This document shows positions 12,721-23,379 of a stretch of DNA of 64,000 nt, piece by piece. Both the position numbers and the translations under genes were made by a program. Source of the DNA: Selaginella tamariscina (lineage: Eukaryota; Streptophyta; Lycopodiopsida; Selaginellales; Selaginellaceae); the NCBI GenBank assembly GCA_003024785.1, contig PUQB01000254.1:1-64000 (forward strand). Reading direction: 5' to 3'. Each line of letters opens with the position of its first letter. Positions within the stretch are counted from its first letter, which is position 1. The notes under the pieces were generated by a model. It was given only the letters and a program-made list of their open reading frames with translations. It ran no database searches and was not told where the DNA came from.

Positions 12721-12899
12721 TCGTACTATGGATGACTTTCCTGATGCCAGTTTATTTCGTGTCGATGTTCCATTAAGGTGGTTAGATCATATTACACAAT
12801 ATCTAGCCACTGGAATAGTACCACTTTATAAGACGCCCGATGAAAGGAAGCTCTTTGTCGTGAGGACACGACACTTTTCTCTTGTGGGAGGAAAGCTGT

Positions 12900-13900
12900 A
12901 TAAACTAGGGTCCGATGGGGTATTACGAAGGTGTGTGGATCCTTTAGAGGCCCCAGAGGTTCTTAAAGAGGCTCATTCAGGCCTTGCAGGAGGACATTTT
13001 GCAGAGGAAATAACAGGAAGGAAAATCCTTCAGGCAGGGTTATGGTGGCCTACTTTATGGAGAGATGTAAATAGATATTGTAAGGCATGCGATAAATGCC
13101 AACGTGCACAATTGCCTCCAAAGAAACAAATACAACCTTATAATCCAGTTCTACCATTGGAACCTTTCAAAAATGGGGAATGGATTTTATAGGACCAGTT
13201 AATCCTATAAGTTCAAAAAGGAATCAATATATATTGGTTTTAACAGATTATATGACTAAATGGGTAGAGGCAGAGCCTATGAAGGCTGATGCATATAATA
13301 CAGCGAAGGTTATATATAATACTATAATAGTACGTTATGGTATTCCTAAGGAAATTGTGAGTGATAGAGGAAAGCATTTCGTGAATGAAACAATAGAAAT
13401 GCTTATGAGGGAGTTTGTGATAAAACATAAGAAGTCTACACCATATTACCCACAAGGTAATGGACAAGCTGAATCTACAAACAAAGTCCTTAAAAACGTT
13501 TTAAGGAAGGTGGTTCAGGAAAATAAGAAGGATTGGGATGAAAGGTTACCAGAAGTATTATGGGCTATAGAACAGCTATAAGGTGACTACAGGTACGACA
13601 CCTTTTAAGCTTGCGTATGGATTGGAGGCTATAACTCCGATGGAGTATATTGTGCCGTCCTTGAGAATAGCAATTCAATATAGGATGGGGAGAAGGAGTC
13701 TTTGGAAGCTCGTTTAATAGAGCTAGAGAAGTTAGATGAGAGGAGAATGCATGCCCTGTGGACGATACAGGCGATTCAGAGAAGGCGGAAGGTTTGGCTA
13801 GATAGGCGAAGGAAAGGCAAAGAGATAAAGGTAGGTGATCTCGTCCTTTGGTACAGGGGAAAGGTGGATGAAATAGGCCAAAGTTTAATTTGAACTGGAT
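12900..13900 (+). mobile_element. Integrase region (fossil part)
   Basis: An HHCC zinc-binding module is visible (EAHSGLAGGHFAEE ... YCKACDKCQRAQ), followed by the catalytic core with MDFIGPVNP, LVLTDYMTKWVEAEPM, ERYGIP-like VRYGIPKEIVSDRGKHF and TPYYPQGNGQAESTNKVL, which supply the D, D and E. A GPFRVKSV segment near 13,900 resembles the GPY/F module. No chromodomain follows. Confidence 0.9.
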
Positions 13901-16250
13901 AGGCCCTTTTCGGGTTAAATCTGTAAAGGACGAAGGTGTGGTGGATTTGGAAACATTGGAAGGAGAGACAATAGAAGGAAAGGTTAACCTTAATAAGATA
14001 AGGAAATACCTCGTTGAAGGGAGTAATATTTATGTTGAGTTGAAGAGCATATTCTGCTCTCTGAAGTGCACGAAAAACAAGGCAGCAGATCTAGGGTTTC
14101 GCAGTGAGAGAGAGATGTCGGCAAAGAAGGGTCTTGTGTCTGCGCGGAATTGCCGGGAGCTGGTGAATCCTCCGGATGGAGAGAGTGGGGAATGTACAGC
14201 TGATGCACACCAAATGGGATTTTCCTGTGAAATGGAGAAGGTTCTGCGAGAGATAGGCTTGTGGCCATACGCGGAGATTCTAAGAGATGCCGAGCCTCAT
14301 GATGAAGAATGCTTCACCTTAGTGATGCTTTTGGAGAAGGTGGAGAAGCCGGATACAGGTTTGTAGCTTATGCAGAGGAGAGGAAACTCCTTTTCACCGA
14401 TAGGTTGGTGGAGGAGGTATTTCACCTCCCACATTCGGAAGGAGAGGTAAAGGCCGAGAAGGCACACCTACAGAGTACTTAAAGGAAGGCAAACAGTATG
14501 TGAGCAAGGTGGGGTTGAAGCTTTCCGACCTGAGGGAGGAAACGCAGTTAGCGATGAATTTTATCGTTAACGCATTTGAATTTCGGACATCTTATATTAC
14601 AGCATCGAATCCGGTCATGTCTTATATGGATTAAAGGAAAAGGAGGCCAGTAGGAGTGGCAAGGTATTTGCTGAAAAGGCTGAGGGAGCACCTCTGTGCA
14701 ATGCAGGAGTTAGAGAAAAAGGGAGAGCCTTCATCCATGATGGCCTTCACATGGGTACAGATAATCGCGGATTATGTACGCCAATACGGCGAACCGGCGG
14801 GGCCGGAGATAGTCGCGCGTATGAAGCAAGTGAGGAGAGAAACGGAGTCACTCCAGAAGAAGCAAACCAAGCGCAAGATGGGGGAGACGAAGGGAAAAGG
14901 AGAGGCTGACCTGCAGGCAGAGGAGGAGAAACAGGTGGAGAGAACGCCAAAGAGGAAGAAATCAAAGGTCGAGAGATCAACGACCGCAAGGAGGAATACT
15001 AGATCGGGTGAAAAGGTAAGAAGTCAAAGCAGGAGTACAGGATAACTCCGAGCCGAGAATAGTGGTAGACCTTGACGAGGAGGAAGACGAGCAGTTAGAG
15101 AGATCATACGGGAAGAAGAACCTTCGATGGAACAGGAGGAAGAGACGAACCTGGAGAGGACGAGGAACCAAAGGAGGTTGAGAAGGAACGGAGAACAAAA
15201 GCCAGGCAGGAGAGTGGAAAACTTCAGTCGGAGCTGGAACCACAGTGGGGAAGGAACAGGAGAATATGTAAAACTGTTGCGTGAGAGACGGATGATGATA
15301 ATCCCGTTGGGAGAAATAGACCCTTTAAGAAGAAGGGATGTGATGAGGGTGAGCCAACGGTTGGGGAACAGACGGTGGAGATCGGGGACAAGCAGAAAGT
15401 ATCCTCGGATATTCCCTTTCCGACGGTTACACCCACAACGGTGGATATAACCGATGAGGAAGTAGTGGGAATTGCGAGAGAAGCTGAGGAGATGGCGCGG
15501 GGAGCGAAGTTTCCGAGGCATCAGTTCAATCCGCCGCCCTTTCAGCATTCTCCACGCACACATACAGGTATGTATGGACGAGGGATGTATCGGGGAAGTG
15601 GGTCGCAGGGTGTGCCGGTGACTGATTTCCGCCTGGAGGAGGAGGAGCCGATCAGCAGAATCTTGACGGGGATGCAGGCGGATATCTCCTTCAAGCGGGA
15701 AGGAATTTGCGGAAAAGAGGTGCAGACTACAGACACGCAATTCAGTTTGCACAGGTTTCTAGGCAGCTTCAGTCGGAGATGGTGGAACAGGTCGTTGGAG
15801 GAGGGAATGAGGCTTTGGACGCAACTCAGATGGCGGCGAGTCTATTCAATCATTTGGTCAACGCTGGGATACACGATTAAAGATAGGGCAGACATTCAGA
15901 GGTTGATTGTGCAGCGTGGAGAGCGTCATGGCACCGAAATGACGCAACTCCAGGGATGATGAGTAAGGGGATTCAGCGACCGATTAAGCAGAGGACTCCA
16001 AGTCCGGTGGTGGAGCTTAAGCCCACGGTGACGTCACAGAGCCGATGACATTGTTCCAGAGGTTAGTGCAAGAGATGAAACCCAGCAGACTGCCACTATA
16101 TTGTCGGTGGTGGTGGACGAGTTCCAGCGTCTTCAGGACGAGAACGAGCAGCTTAGGAAGGAGACGCAGGCGTTTCGTCTTCAGGTAGCAATGGTGCAGC
16201 AGGAGCTCGATAAGGAAGAGGCGGAGTTTCAGAAGTAAAGGATCAGAGGA
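13900..16250 (+). mobile_element. Extra 3' region after integrase with basic and coiled-coil coding stretches (fossil part)
   Basis: Some 2.3 kb separate integrase from the 3' LTR, far more than a simple Ty3 element needs. Readable plus-strand stretches include a helical part near 14,100-14,500, a very basic part near 14,850-15,040 (KKQTKRKMGETKGKG, TPKRKKSKVE), and a Gln/Glu-rich helical end near 16,100-16,240. No signal peptide or membrane span is apparent. A short match, VEEVFHLPHSE, resembles RDVFELPQPEE in the post-integrase region of the fossil at 47-54 kb, so this is likely a lineage-specific third frame. Its function is unknown. Confidence 0.6.
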
Positions 16251-16303
16251 GGTGGAATACCAGGAGGATGCGCAGGATGTGTTGCCGTGAGGACACAGCA
16301 ACA

Positions 16304-16319
16304 AATAAGGAGGGGGCAG
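16304..16319 (+). promoter_or_regulatory. Polypurine tract
   Basis: AATAAGGAGGGGGCAG lies immediately upstream of the 3' LTR, as expected for the plus-strand primer site. Confidence 0.85.
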
Positions 16320-16856
16320 TGTTAAAGGTAAAATATTAGGAGCATAGGATCCTACTGTAGAGAGAATAAGGGTAGGAAGGTCCGTAGTAAGTATGGAAGG
16401 AAAGGCTTTGGAAGAGGAAAATCCTTACCGAGAGGAAAAGGTAAGGAAAAGGAAAAGGAAAAGGGAAAAGGATGACGTGGCGAGAAAGTAGTTAAGGAAG
16501 TTAGGGCAACGAAGGAGGGTCTCCATTTGAAGTTTTAGCAGGAGATAAAGGTTCTCTACACTTTGTCTTTTGTATTCTTAGTAATGAAAGGTGCATATTA
16601 GAGAATCTTGTGTGTGTGTATGTACTCTCAATGAATGGATCTAACAAGGCAATAGCCAAAATCCGTTCTTGCCCTTGACTTTGGAGACCAGTCATAGTGG
16701 CACTGGGAGAAGTCTGATATATATACAAATATATTGAGAGTTGAGGAAGGAAAGGGTGTAGCCTTTCCTGTACGTTGTATGAAAGGTTTCCTGTCTGTGT
16801 GAAGGAAACAGCGTTAAATAAAAAGGTGAGGCAGAGAGCCCTTTTCCTGTTTAACA
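16320..16856 (+). repeat. 3' LTR of the 9-kb Ty3/gypsy element
   Basis: It is collinear with 7,785-8,329. By eye the two LTRs differ by eight or nine substitutions and nine or ten short indels, about 96-97% identity. The high indel share is unusual for LTR ageing. Confidence 0.95.
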
Positions 16857-16861
16857 CCTTC
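16857..16861. repeat. Right target-site duplication CCTTC
   Basis: CCTTC directly follows the CA end of the 3' LTR and equals 7,780-7,784. Confidence 0.9.
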
Positions 16862-17398
16862 TTTCCTACAAAGAATGTGGGATACATCACCATACCCCCA
16901 AACATTTTCGGGAAAAGTGCCCATATTTGTAATAATCCTTTGCTTGGTGTACTTCCTCTTACACCTTCCTCCTTCCTCTCAGGGAGTTCTTAAGATCCTT
17001 CTCCTTGCAATCTCGGTATATGAACAGGCACTCCTTCCTTTTCTCTCACAGTCTCCTCTAAACCAACTTTTGATACTGCCTCCAATTTTGGATCATGCTC
17101 ATATTTCTGTATTGTTTCTGCAGTATCCTCTACTATCTTCCCAAGGATATTTTGAGTCTATTTTTTGTCAGATTCAAGTTGCTATTGGCAACCACTCTAT
17201 TGGCCTACCTTTGGTTCCTTTGATCAGCTAATGCTGGATCAGGACGATGGTTTCTCCATGGCTCCATTCATTCCTTCTCCTATACATCTAGCTCTACACC
17301 TTCTGAGCCTTTTTCAAAATGAAAATACTGTCACTTTAACCTCTTTTTCTCAATGAAGGCTAACACTGCAATGGCGAAATCCCTCCATGGTCATCAAA
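16857..17398 (-). mobile_element. Older Ty3/gypsy element, right part (leader and gag start), fossil
   Basis: On the minus strand this matches the leader and first part of gag of the younger element (about 8,330-8,880). The match picks up exactly where the left part at 7,784 leaves off, confirming that the younger element landed in this gag. The DNA is visibly older, with many substitutions and indels. Confidence 0.88.
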
Positions 17399-17937
17399 TG
17401 TTAAACAAGAAAACAGGAAAACCTCATCATTTCCTATTTAACCGTTTCCTTTCTCTCAACCGTCAAGAAAGGCTATACACTTTCTTTTCATCAACTCTCA
17501 ACATATATATATATTAAATCACCTTCTCTCAGTGCCACAATGACTGGTCTTCGAAGTCAAGGGCAAGAATGGATTTTGACTATTGCCTTGTTAGATCCAT
17601 TTATTGAGAGTATACATATCACACACATAAGATCTTATAATATGCACCTTCATTTCTAACATGAATACAAGAGAACAAAGCATGGAGACTCTCTCTCTTT
17701 TGCTGGAACTTCTTGTGGAGACCCCTTCTCCTTGCCCTAAATGTTCTTAACTACCCTTCCTCTTGCCACGTCATCATTTTCTTTTCGAGACTTCCTTTTC
17801 TTTTTCCATACTCACATTTTTCTCTCGGTAAGGATTTTCCTTCTTCACAACCTTTCCTTCCATACTTATTACAGACCTTCCTATCCTTATTCTCTCCACA
17901 GTAGGACGTCCTTGCTCTTAATATTTTACCTTTAACA
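17399..17937 (-). repeat. 5' LTR of the older Ty3/gypsy element
   Basis: This 539-bp LTR, read on the minus strand, starts TGTTAAAGGTAAAATATTAA and ends TTGTTTAACA. It is about 85% like the LTRs of the younger element. It abuts a decayed coiled-coil reading frame at 17,938. No second LTR of this element was found. Confidence 0.88.
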
Positions 17938-18901
17938 ATTGCATAGCATCTTTAGAGACTTGTAGTTCCTGAGACATTTGGTTCATCACTTGCTCTTTTG
18001 TATCAACCTCTCTATCCTTAATGGTGAGCTTGTCATTCCTTTTATGTATTTCCCTTGTATGATGTTTGGTCGATTGCCCCAATTCTTCCTCCAACAATGC
18101 AATCCTATCATGTAAAACATTTACGTCCTTTAAACCAACAGCTTTCAACATTGCTTTCAATTTGTATGTCATGACAATTACTATTAGGAACTCGTTTGAA
18201 TTGACATCGTGCATATTTCATGTTTTCCCCTAGTTTGTTTGTTTATGGACGCTATTGTAATCAACCTTGCATCCATGAAGTAATTGATATGCACTTGCTT
18301 GCATAGTTGAATGTTAACATCCCAATTGTGTATTTTTTTTCCTTGAGTCTGAATGTGCCTCTGCATCAAAGCTTGTTAATAACTTTAGTTTTTATAAAAA
18401 CCAAGATTTCAATTGCCGTTGAAGGGTTCTATTTTCAAACTTCTTGTCCACAACTCTAGTCAGAACAAGGGCATTCACATCATCATATTATAACCCTCTC
18501 ACCATAATAGATCCATAATTAGTCATCATCACCTTTACTAACTTTGCACCAATCTCTTTCTCCTAAGCTATTGGGATTGCATGGGCAAAGTGATCATGCA
18601 TTGTAACCATCAGTTTCATACCACTTATCATACCACCATGCCAAAAATATTCTTGATAATCAATCTACTGATGTTTTATTTCACCTTATAGTATAGACAG
18701 CACTTGAGGATCAAGCAAAAGCTCACATTCTCTGTATTGATTGCCAACCTGATGTTGTTCAGAAACCACATCATTTATAGTCCTCTCTACCCTTATGCGA
18801 TAATTTTTGGCATTAGAACTCTATGGGGGATCCGTAACTATTGCTTGGACAATAGCAATTGGTGATTGTGCATCTACATCTATCATTTCCACATCCGCCA
18901 T
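17938..18901 (-). pseudogene. Decayed coiled-coil reading frame, truncated by an LTR
   Basis: From an ATG at 18,901 the minus strand reads MADVEMIDVDAQSPIAIVQ and then several hundred bases of protein-like sequence with a few stops and frame changes. It ends in a heptad-like helical part (LHDRIALLEEELGQS, VNQM-like MNQMSQELQVSKDAMQ) cut exactly at the LTR boundary. The composition (Glu/Lys/Gln, HEXXK-like helices) suggests a coiled coil. I do not recognise the family. It could be a host gene or an open frame of another element. The minus-strand stretch at 2,680-5,235 is a candidate for its continuation on the other side of the retroelement nest. Confidence 0.45.
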
Positions 18902-20559
18902 TTTGGGCCTCAAAAGTAATGATTGGGTAAAAATTTGGATTTGAGATTTGTAACAACTAAATTATTGATATCTCACTACATAGTACTCTCACTTCATAAT
19001 CGAGTCTTTGTAAAGCGATCTCTCAATGAGAACCTAAACCCTAGACAAATTTTTTGGCTCCCCAATAGGAATTTGACACGCACAATTGAGTATTTTTAGG
19101 CATTTAATAAATAATTAGTAATGCAATGGTCAAACTTTAGCTTTCTCGACCCACGTGAGATTCAGAGTTTAACTTCGAGAGTAGTGTCATGCATACTAGT
19201 TTCCACTGTGTGAGATTAGAGTTTAGTAAGTGAAATTAACATACATTTTATAAGATTAAAGTCTATTGCATAAGATTAGCATTCACTTCTTGAGATTAAA
19301 ATACACTATGTGATATCTAAGTCTACTATGTGAGATTAGTGCCTATTGGGTAAGATTACCAGCTAGAGTTCACTTCAAGTGATCTTCGTGACATGAGAGT
19401 TTATAAATACAACAACATTATTTTCATTACATGAGATTAATATATACTTTGTGAGATTAGTGTCCACTCCATAATTACTTTGCGAGATTAGTGTTTACTA
19501 CTTGAGATAACATATAATCTATAAAATTAATTCATTACATGGAGATTAGCATGATTAATAATCACTTCATGAATTAGCATTCACTATGTGAGCTTAAATA
19601 CACTTCATGAGATCAACATTAACTTTGTTAAATTAATATTCAATTCGTGTGATTAATTTACACTTTATCCACTACTACACTTTGCCACATTAGTGTTGAA
19701 TCCATGAGATTAATGGTTATAAATAAGTTTTTTTAGAGTTATATTATAGTTTACTTCATTTGATTAGAGTACACTTCGAGATCAAAAAGAATGTGGGATT
19801 CGTTATTAGGGTTTTTTTTTTTTACAAAAGCATTGTACAAATTTAAATCAGTCCACATTCATATTATGCAAATTTAAATGTGCATGGTTCAAAGCTATTT
19901 GGAACCTCTCGCAAATAGTTAATCAGTCCTTATCATCTCTTTGCATTACATGTACAATGTGTTTCTTTAACAATTTTATAAACGTTAAGCCAATGTACAC
20001 TTCAATGTGAAATTCAAGATAATCTCATATCTCTTATTAAGTTCAATGACATGTATACCATACATCTTGAATATCATATCTCAAACAACTTAAAAATCAT
20101 ACAACAACATTAAGTAACCAATAGGACCAATTATGTTCATTTTAATCTTTCATGAGGTAAATTAAAATAGTTTAGAAGTTATATAGGTGTGACCTCCATT
20201 TTAACAATTGTGGAAAGAGGTACAATCCTGTAGTAGAATGCTAGCTATGTACACAAGATAGTAAAGTAAATAAGGCTAGGAAAAAACTCCCTCTCTAGTA
20301 GATAGAAATCTTTTATGGGTTGTCTAGAAAATTGAGATTTAGAACGCTTAATCCTTTATCTAATAGACAATTATGAGATGAAAATAAGATGGAGACAATG
20401 TATGTGGATTTTATTCTTAAGATTGAAAATGTTAAACTCCTCTAACTTGTAAAGAAGGTCCCTATAAAATCATGTGACGTGATCATGCACTCTATATGTT
20501 GCATTATAATTTATGATAAATACCCTATTGTTATTAGGGTATACGTCATTAGTTGATTG
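18902..20559. other. AT-rich DNA without a recognised gene
   Basis: Apart from the degenerate tandem array listed separately, the stretch shows no supported coding region or RNA gene. The DNA from 19,770 to 20,559 is simple AT-rich sequence. Confidence 0.6.
19150..19770 (+). repeat. Degenerate tandem array, GAGATTA-type unit
   Basis: Variants of CACTTCATGAGATTA and CACTTTGTGAGATTAGTGT recur every 25-30 bp about twenty times. The spacing is irregular, with several partial units, so the array is old. It is not a CRISPR: units differ and spacers are not unique fixed-length segments. Confidence 0.7.
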
Positions 20560-21158
20560 TATTGATACCAATTCAAAAATAATTGTTTACAACATGTTCA
20601 AACTTCTCAGATCCAATATATATATCATGTCTGGTCATTGTATGAAGAGACTTCCTCGATGCGATGAAGAAGAAAAGTAAATAGAGCACATAACATTGAA
20701 AATAAAACCCATTACAACAGCTATCAATACTTTTGCCAGATTTACAATATTTGTAAGCATTATAATGATTTGCAATGTCTCCTTACATTAACTAAATCTA
20801 CATTTGCAGAAACGAACAAGAACATTGTGGCTAGTGCCGTAAGCTGGGTATAACCCAAACAATTAAAAATAATGCATCACCAGATAATGGGTTGAAAGGT
20901 ATTGCAATACCTATGGTAATTGCCAGTGTTCTACTGTAACATGATATAATGAGTATTAGAGGTTTGATCTAGCATCAATCATATGCCTTAACAACCACTA
21001 GATTTTGACTCATCCTATTACAAAATCACCTACAAGGATGGGATGTCTTAGGAGGTTTAGGAAGTGGGACATGTGTACAAACCTATCACCTTACACAACT
21101 TACTATATGGAGGACACATAGTTTGATGTTCTTGAAAGCACTCATGGCCAGTTGATCA
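20560..21158 (+). repeat. Left arm of the long inverted repeat
   Basis: Matches the reverse complement of 22,405-22,985 nearly throughout. Landmarks are CATGTCTGGT near 20,628, TGTAAGCATTATAATGATTTGC near 20,752 in shortened form on both arms, and AAGCACTCATGGCCAGTTGA near the inner end. Confidence 0.85.
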
Positions 21159-22045
21159 TCACAAAGGAGGTGATATAGCAAGGTCCTCAAAGGTTTCAAC
21201 CAAGGGGTACAAGCACCCACTCCATAGGGAACACGACATACCTTACAATTCATTCTTTGAAGGCTTCTATAACAATCATTGTTGCTTTGTCTTTCTCAAA
21301 TCTTCATAACTAAGAAAGTTATTGTATACCACCTTATCAATCAACTCGAATTCTTTGAATAATGAAGCAGGAATGCAAGGTCCTTTATCCTCATTGTGTG
21401 CAACACCATCAACTTCTCCTTCTCTTATATCCTTGTCATCACTGAAGTCATTACACATCAAATTTTCTTCCATAGTATGATGATGGGATCACATAAGCTT
21501 TAGGTTGCTACCAAGCTCATTAGGCACATTAGTTTTTGACATTTGATGAAGAGAAAAAGATGAAAATCATGAACATTACCCTAGAAACACCAGTTGAATG
21601 TAATGTGGATGTTCCATTCGGGACTTATGGGTTGGAATGGAGGGTAAACACAAGTTAGTACACTATCACGATGACTACAATAATGACAAGAAGAACACTG
21701 ACATGTTTATAATGGCCATGAATACACCCCAAACACAAAGTTTCAAGAAAGGGCTTCAATTCGGGGGAGATGCATATTACTCATACTTCACTCCTTGGTT
21801 AGGTGTGCTGAAAAGAAGTGGCAAATCGTGTCTATTTCTAAATGACACGATGAGCAAGTGACTTAGTTAATTTGGGAAGACAATGAAGATGCACAAAAAA
21901 ATGATTTTAAATTAAAAGCATAGTGTATTGTGTACTTTTGTTAATTTTTTGGCAATATAACCCATGCAAGCTCCATTATAGAGCAACTACACATATGGAT
22001 ATATGTACTTTTAGTTCACACAGAGTGTATATACATATAAGAAAA

Positions 22046-22165
22046 CCAATGATGAAACTAATTTTATCGTTTGTGTTACATATCCACTAATGAAACCAAC
22101 CTCATCGTTTGTGTTAAATATTCATTGATGAAACCAACCCATCTTTTGTGTTGCATATCTCCACA
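22046..22165 (+). repeat. Short tandem repeat, three units of about 42 bp
   Basis: The unit resembles AATGATGAAACCAACCTCAT followed by CGTTTGTGTTACATATTCACT. Three copies follow each other inside the centre of the fold-back structure. Confidence 0.8.
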
Positions 22166-22404
22166 GATGCTTTTAACAAATCCTCAAATGCTTCATTAAT
22201 TCTCTTGAAGTGTGTGTTCAATTTCCCAAAAAGAGTTGAAACCATTTTCTACATATTGTAAACACATAAAATAATGCGATTTGATTTTACAAGGAAGTTT
22301 AACTTGTGGAAGAAGACATGAATAATTCATAGCCTAGAGAATGCGCTTTCATTTGTGGCGGTAGCGTACACAACTAAGTATGACAATTTACCCTAATAAC
22401 ATAC

Positions 22405-22985
22405 ACAACTAATTGACCATGAGTGCTTCCAAACACATCAACTATGTGTTCTCCATGTAATAAGTTGTATAAGGTGATAGGTTGTACACATGTCCCACTT
22501 CCTAAACCACCTAACTCAATAGCCTACATCCCATCCTTGTAGGTGATTTTGTTAATAGGATGAGTCAAAATCTAGTGATTGTTAAAATAAAGTGGCATAT
22601 GGTTGATGCTAGATCAAACCTCTAATGCTCATTATACCTGTTATAGTAGGACACTAGCAATTACCATAGGTATTGCAACACCTTCCAACCCATTATTTAG
22701 TGATGCATTATCTTTGATGTTTGGGCTATACCCTAGCTTACGCACTAGCCACAATGTCCTTATTTCATTTTTGCAACTGTAGATTTAGTTAATGTAGGGA
22801 GACATTGCAAATCATTATAATGCTTACAAATATTGTAAATCTGGCAGAACTATTAATAGATGTTATGTGCTCTATTTACTGTTTTTCTTTTTATCGCATC
22901 AAGGAAGTCTTCTTCGTACTAACCACCAGACATGCTTATATATATTGAATCCGAAAGTTTGGTAAGCAATTATTTTTGAACAAAT
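22405..22985 (-). repeat. Right arm of the long inverted repeat
   Basis: Reverse complement of 20,560-21,158, with small indels. It begins at AATTGACCATGAGTGCTT and ends near the AAATAATTGCTTACC-equivalent at about 22,960-22,985. Confidence 0.85.
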
Positions 22986-23039
22986 TACAAGTAGTTATTG
23001 TATTGTTGAAGTTAAGGAATCAATTCCATGACAAGAGCC

Positions 23040-23280
23040 ACCATAATAATGTTAAAGTCTCACTTCATAGGGCATGAGCTTCACTTCATAGTACTAGCAT
23101 CTCATTGTTTAGGGTGAGGGTTCCACTTTATGGGTTTGGAGTCTCACTTCGTAAGTCTTGAATCTCACTTCATAGGTTAGAGTATCACTTTATAGGGCGA
23201 AGGTCTCATTTTGTAAGGCGAAAGTTTCACTTTGTGGGTTTTGGAGTCTCATTTCGTATGTTCTAAGCATGATGCTTTGT
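23040..23280 (+). repeat. Degenerate tandem array, TCTCACTTCATAGG-type unit
   Basis: About nine units of 24-30 bp vary around GTCTCACTTCGTAGGGTTTGG. The TCACTTC core is shared with the array at 19.15-19.77 kb, so the two may have a common origin. Confidence 0.7.
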
Positions 23281-23379
23281 GAAGGAGGTCGATCCATTAC
23301 ATTTGAATACACAATCATGTACCCTCGCAACCAATTGCATCTCATCTGAACTTTCATACTCATGAATGAAGTGCTTGAG

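Larger units (their letters stand above)
7785..16856 (+). mobile_element. Ty3/gypsy LTR retrotransposon, full length with both LTRs, frames broken (fossil)
   Basis: This 9.07-kb element has LTRs of 545 and 537 bp (TGTTAAAGG to GTTTAACA), a primer-binding-site-like sequence right after the 5' LTR, gag, protease, reverse transcriptase, RNase H and integrase in the Ty3 order, a 2.3-kb extra region after integrase, and a purine tract before the 3' LTR. The RT carries FMDGFSGYNQ, MPFGLCNAP and VFMDDFSVY, typical of the plant OTA branch (Athila/Tat relatives). No chromodomain is seen. The LTRs are about 96-97% alike, so insertion is young compared with its host element. The gag-pol frames are interrupted roughly ten times. 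It sits in reverse orientation inside an older copy of its own family. Confidence 0.93.
20560..22985. mobile_element. Fold-back structure with long inverted repeats; possible hAT-derived element
   Basis: Two arms of about 590 bp (20,560-21,158 and 22,405-22,985) are inverted copies, by eye 80-85% alike, around a 1.25-kb centre. Just inside the right arm, on the minus strand at about 22,380-22,255, the translation contains ATATNESAFSRL, then IIHVFFHKLNFL and IILCVYNM. This resembles the C-terminal dimerisation domain of hAT transposases (E-R-x-W-S ... IH ... R-N-x-L ... Y-Y-N-M) with one stop. The centre also holds two open stretches, 21,276-21,473 (minus, acidic) and 21,637-21,861 (plus), not recognised. 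A MULE-like element with long terminal inverted repeats is the main alternative. No target duplication was identified. Confidence 0.5.

Noticed and set aside
14747-15752. Minus-strand frames up to 240 codons opposite the post-integrase region
   Set aside because: Ser/Pro/Leu-rich translation mirrors the purine-rich sense strand. No start context or motif supports an antisense gene.
13900-16250. Envelope-like gene after integrase
   Set aside because: No signal peptide, membrane anchor or cysteine pattern is seen; the region is basic and coiled-coil like.
19150-19770. CRISPR-like periodic repeats
   Set aside because: Units are diverged and of unequal length, there are no unique equal spacers and no cas genes, and the genome is eukaryotic.
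21637-21861. A 74-codon plus-strand frame in the fold-back centre as a captured host gene
   Set aside because: No family recognised and no intron or flanking support; left as an open stretch only.
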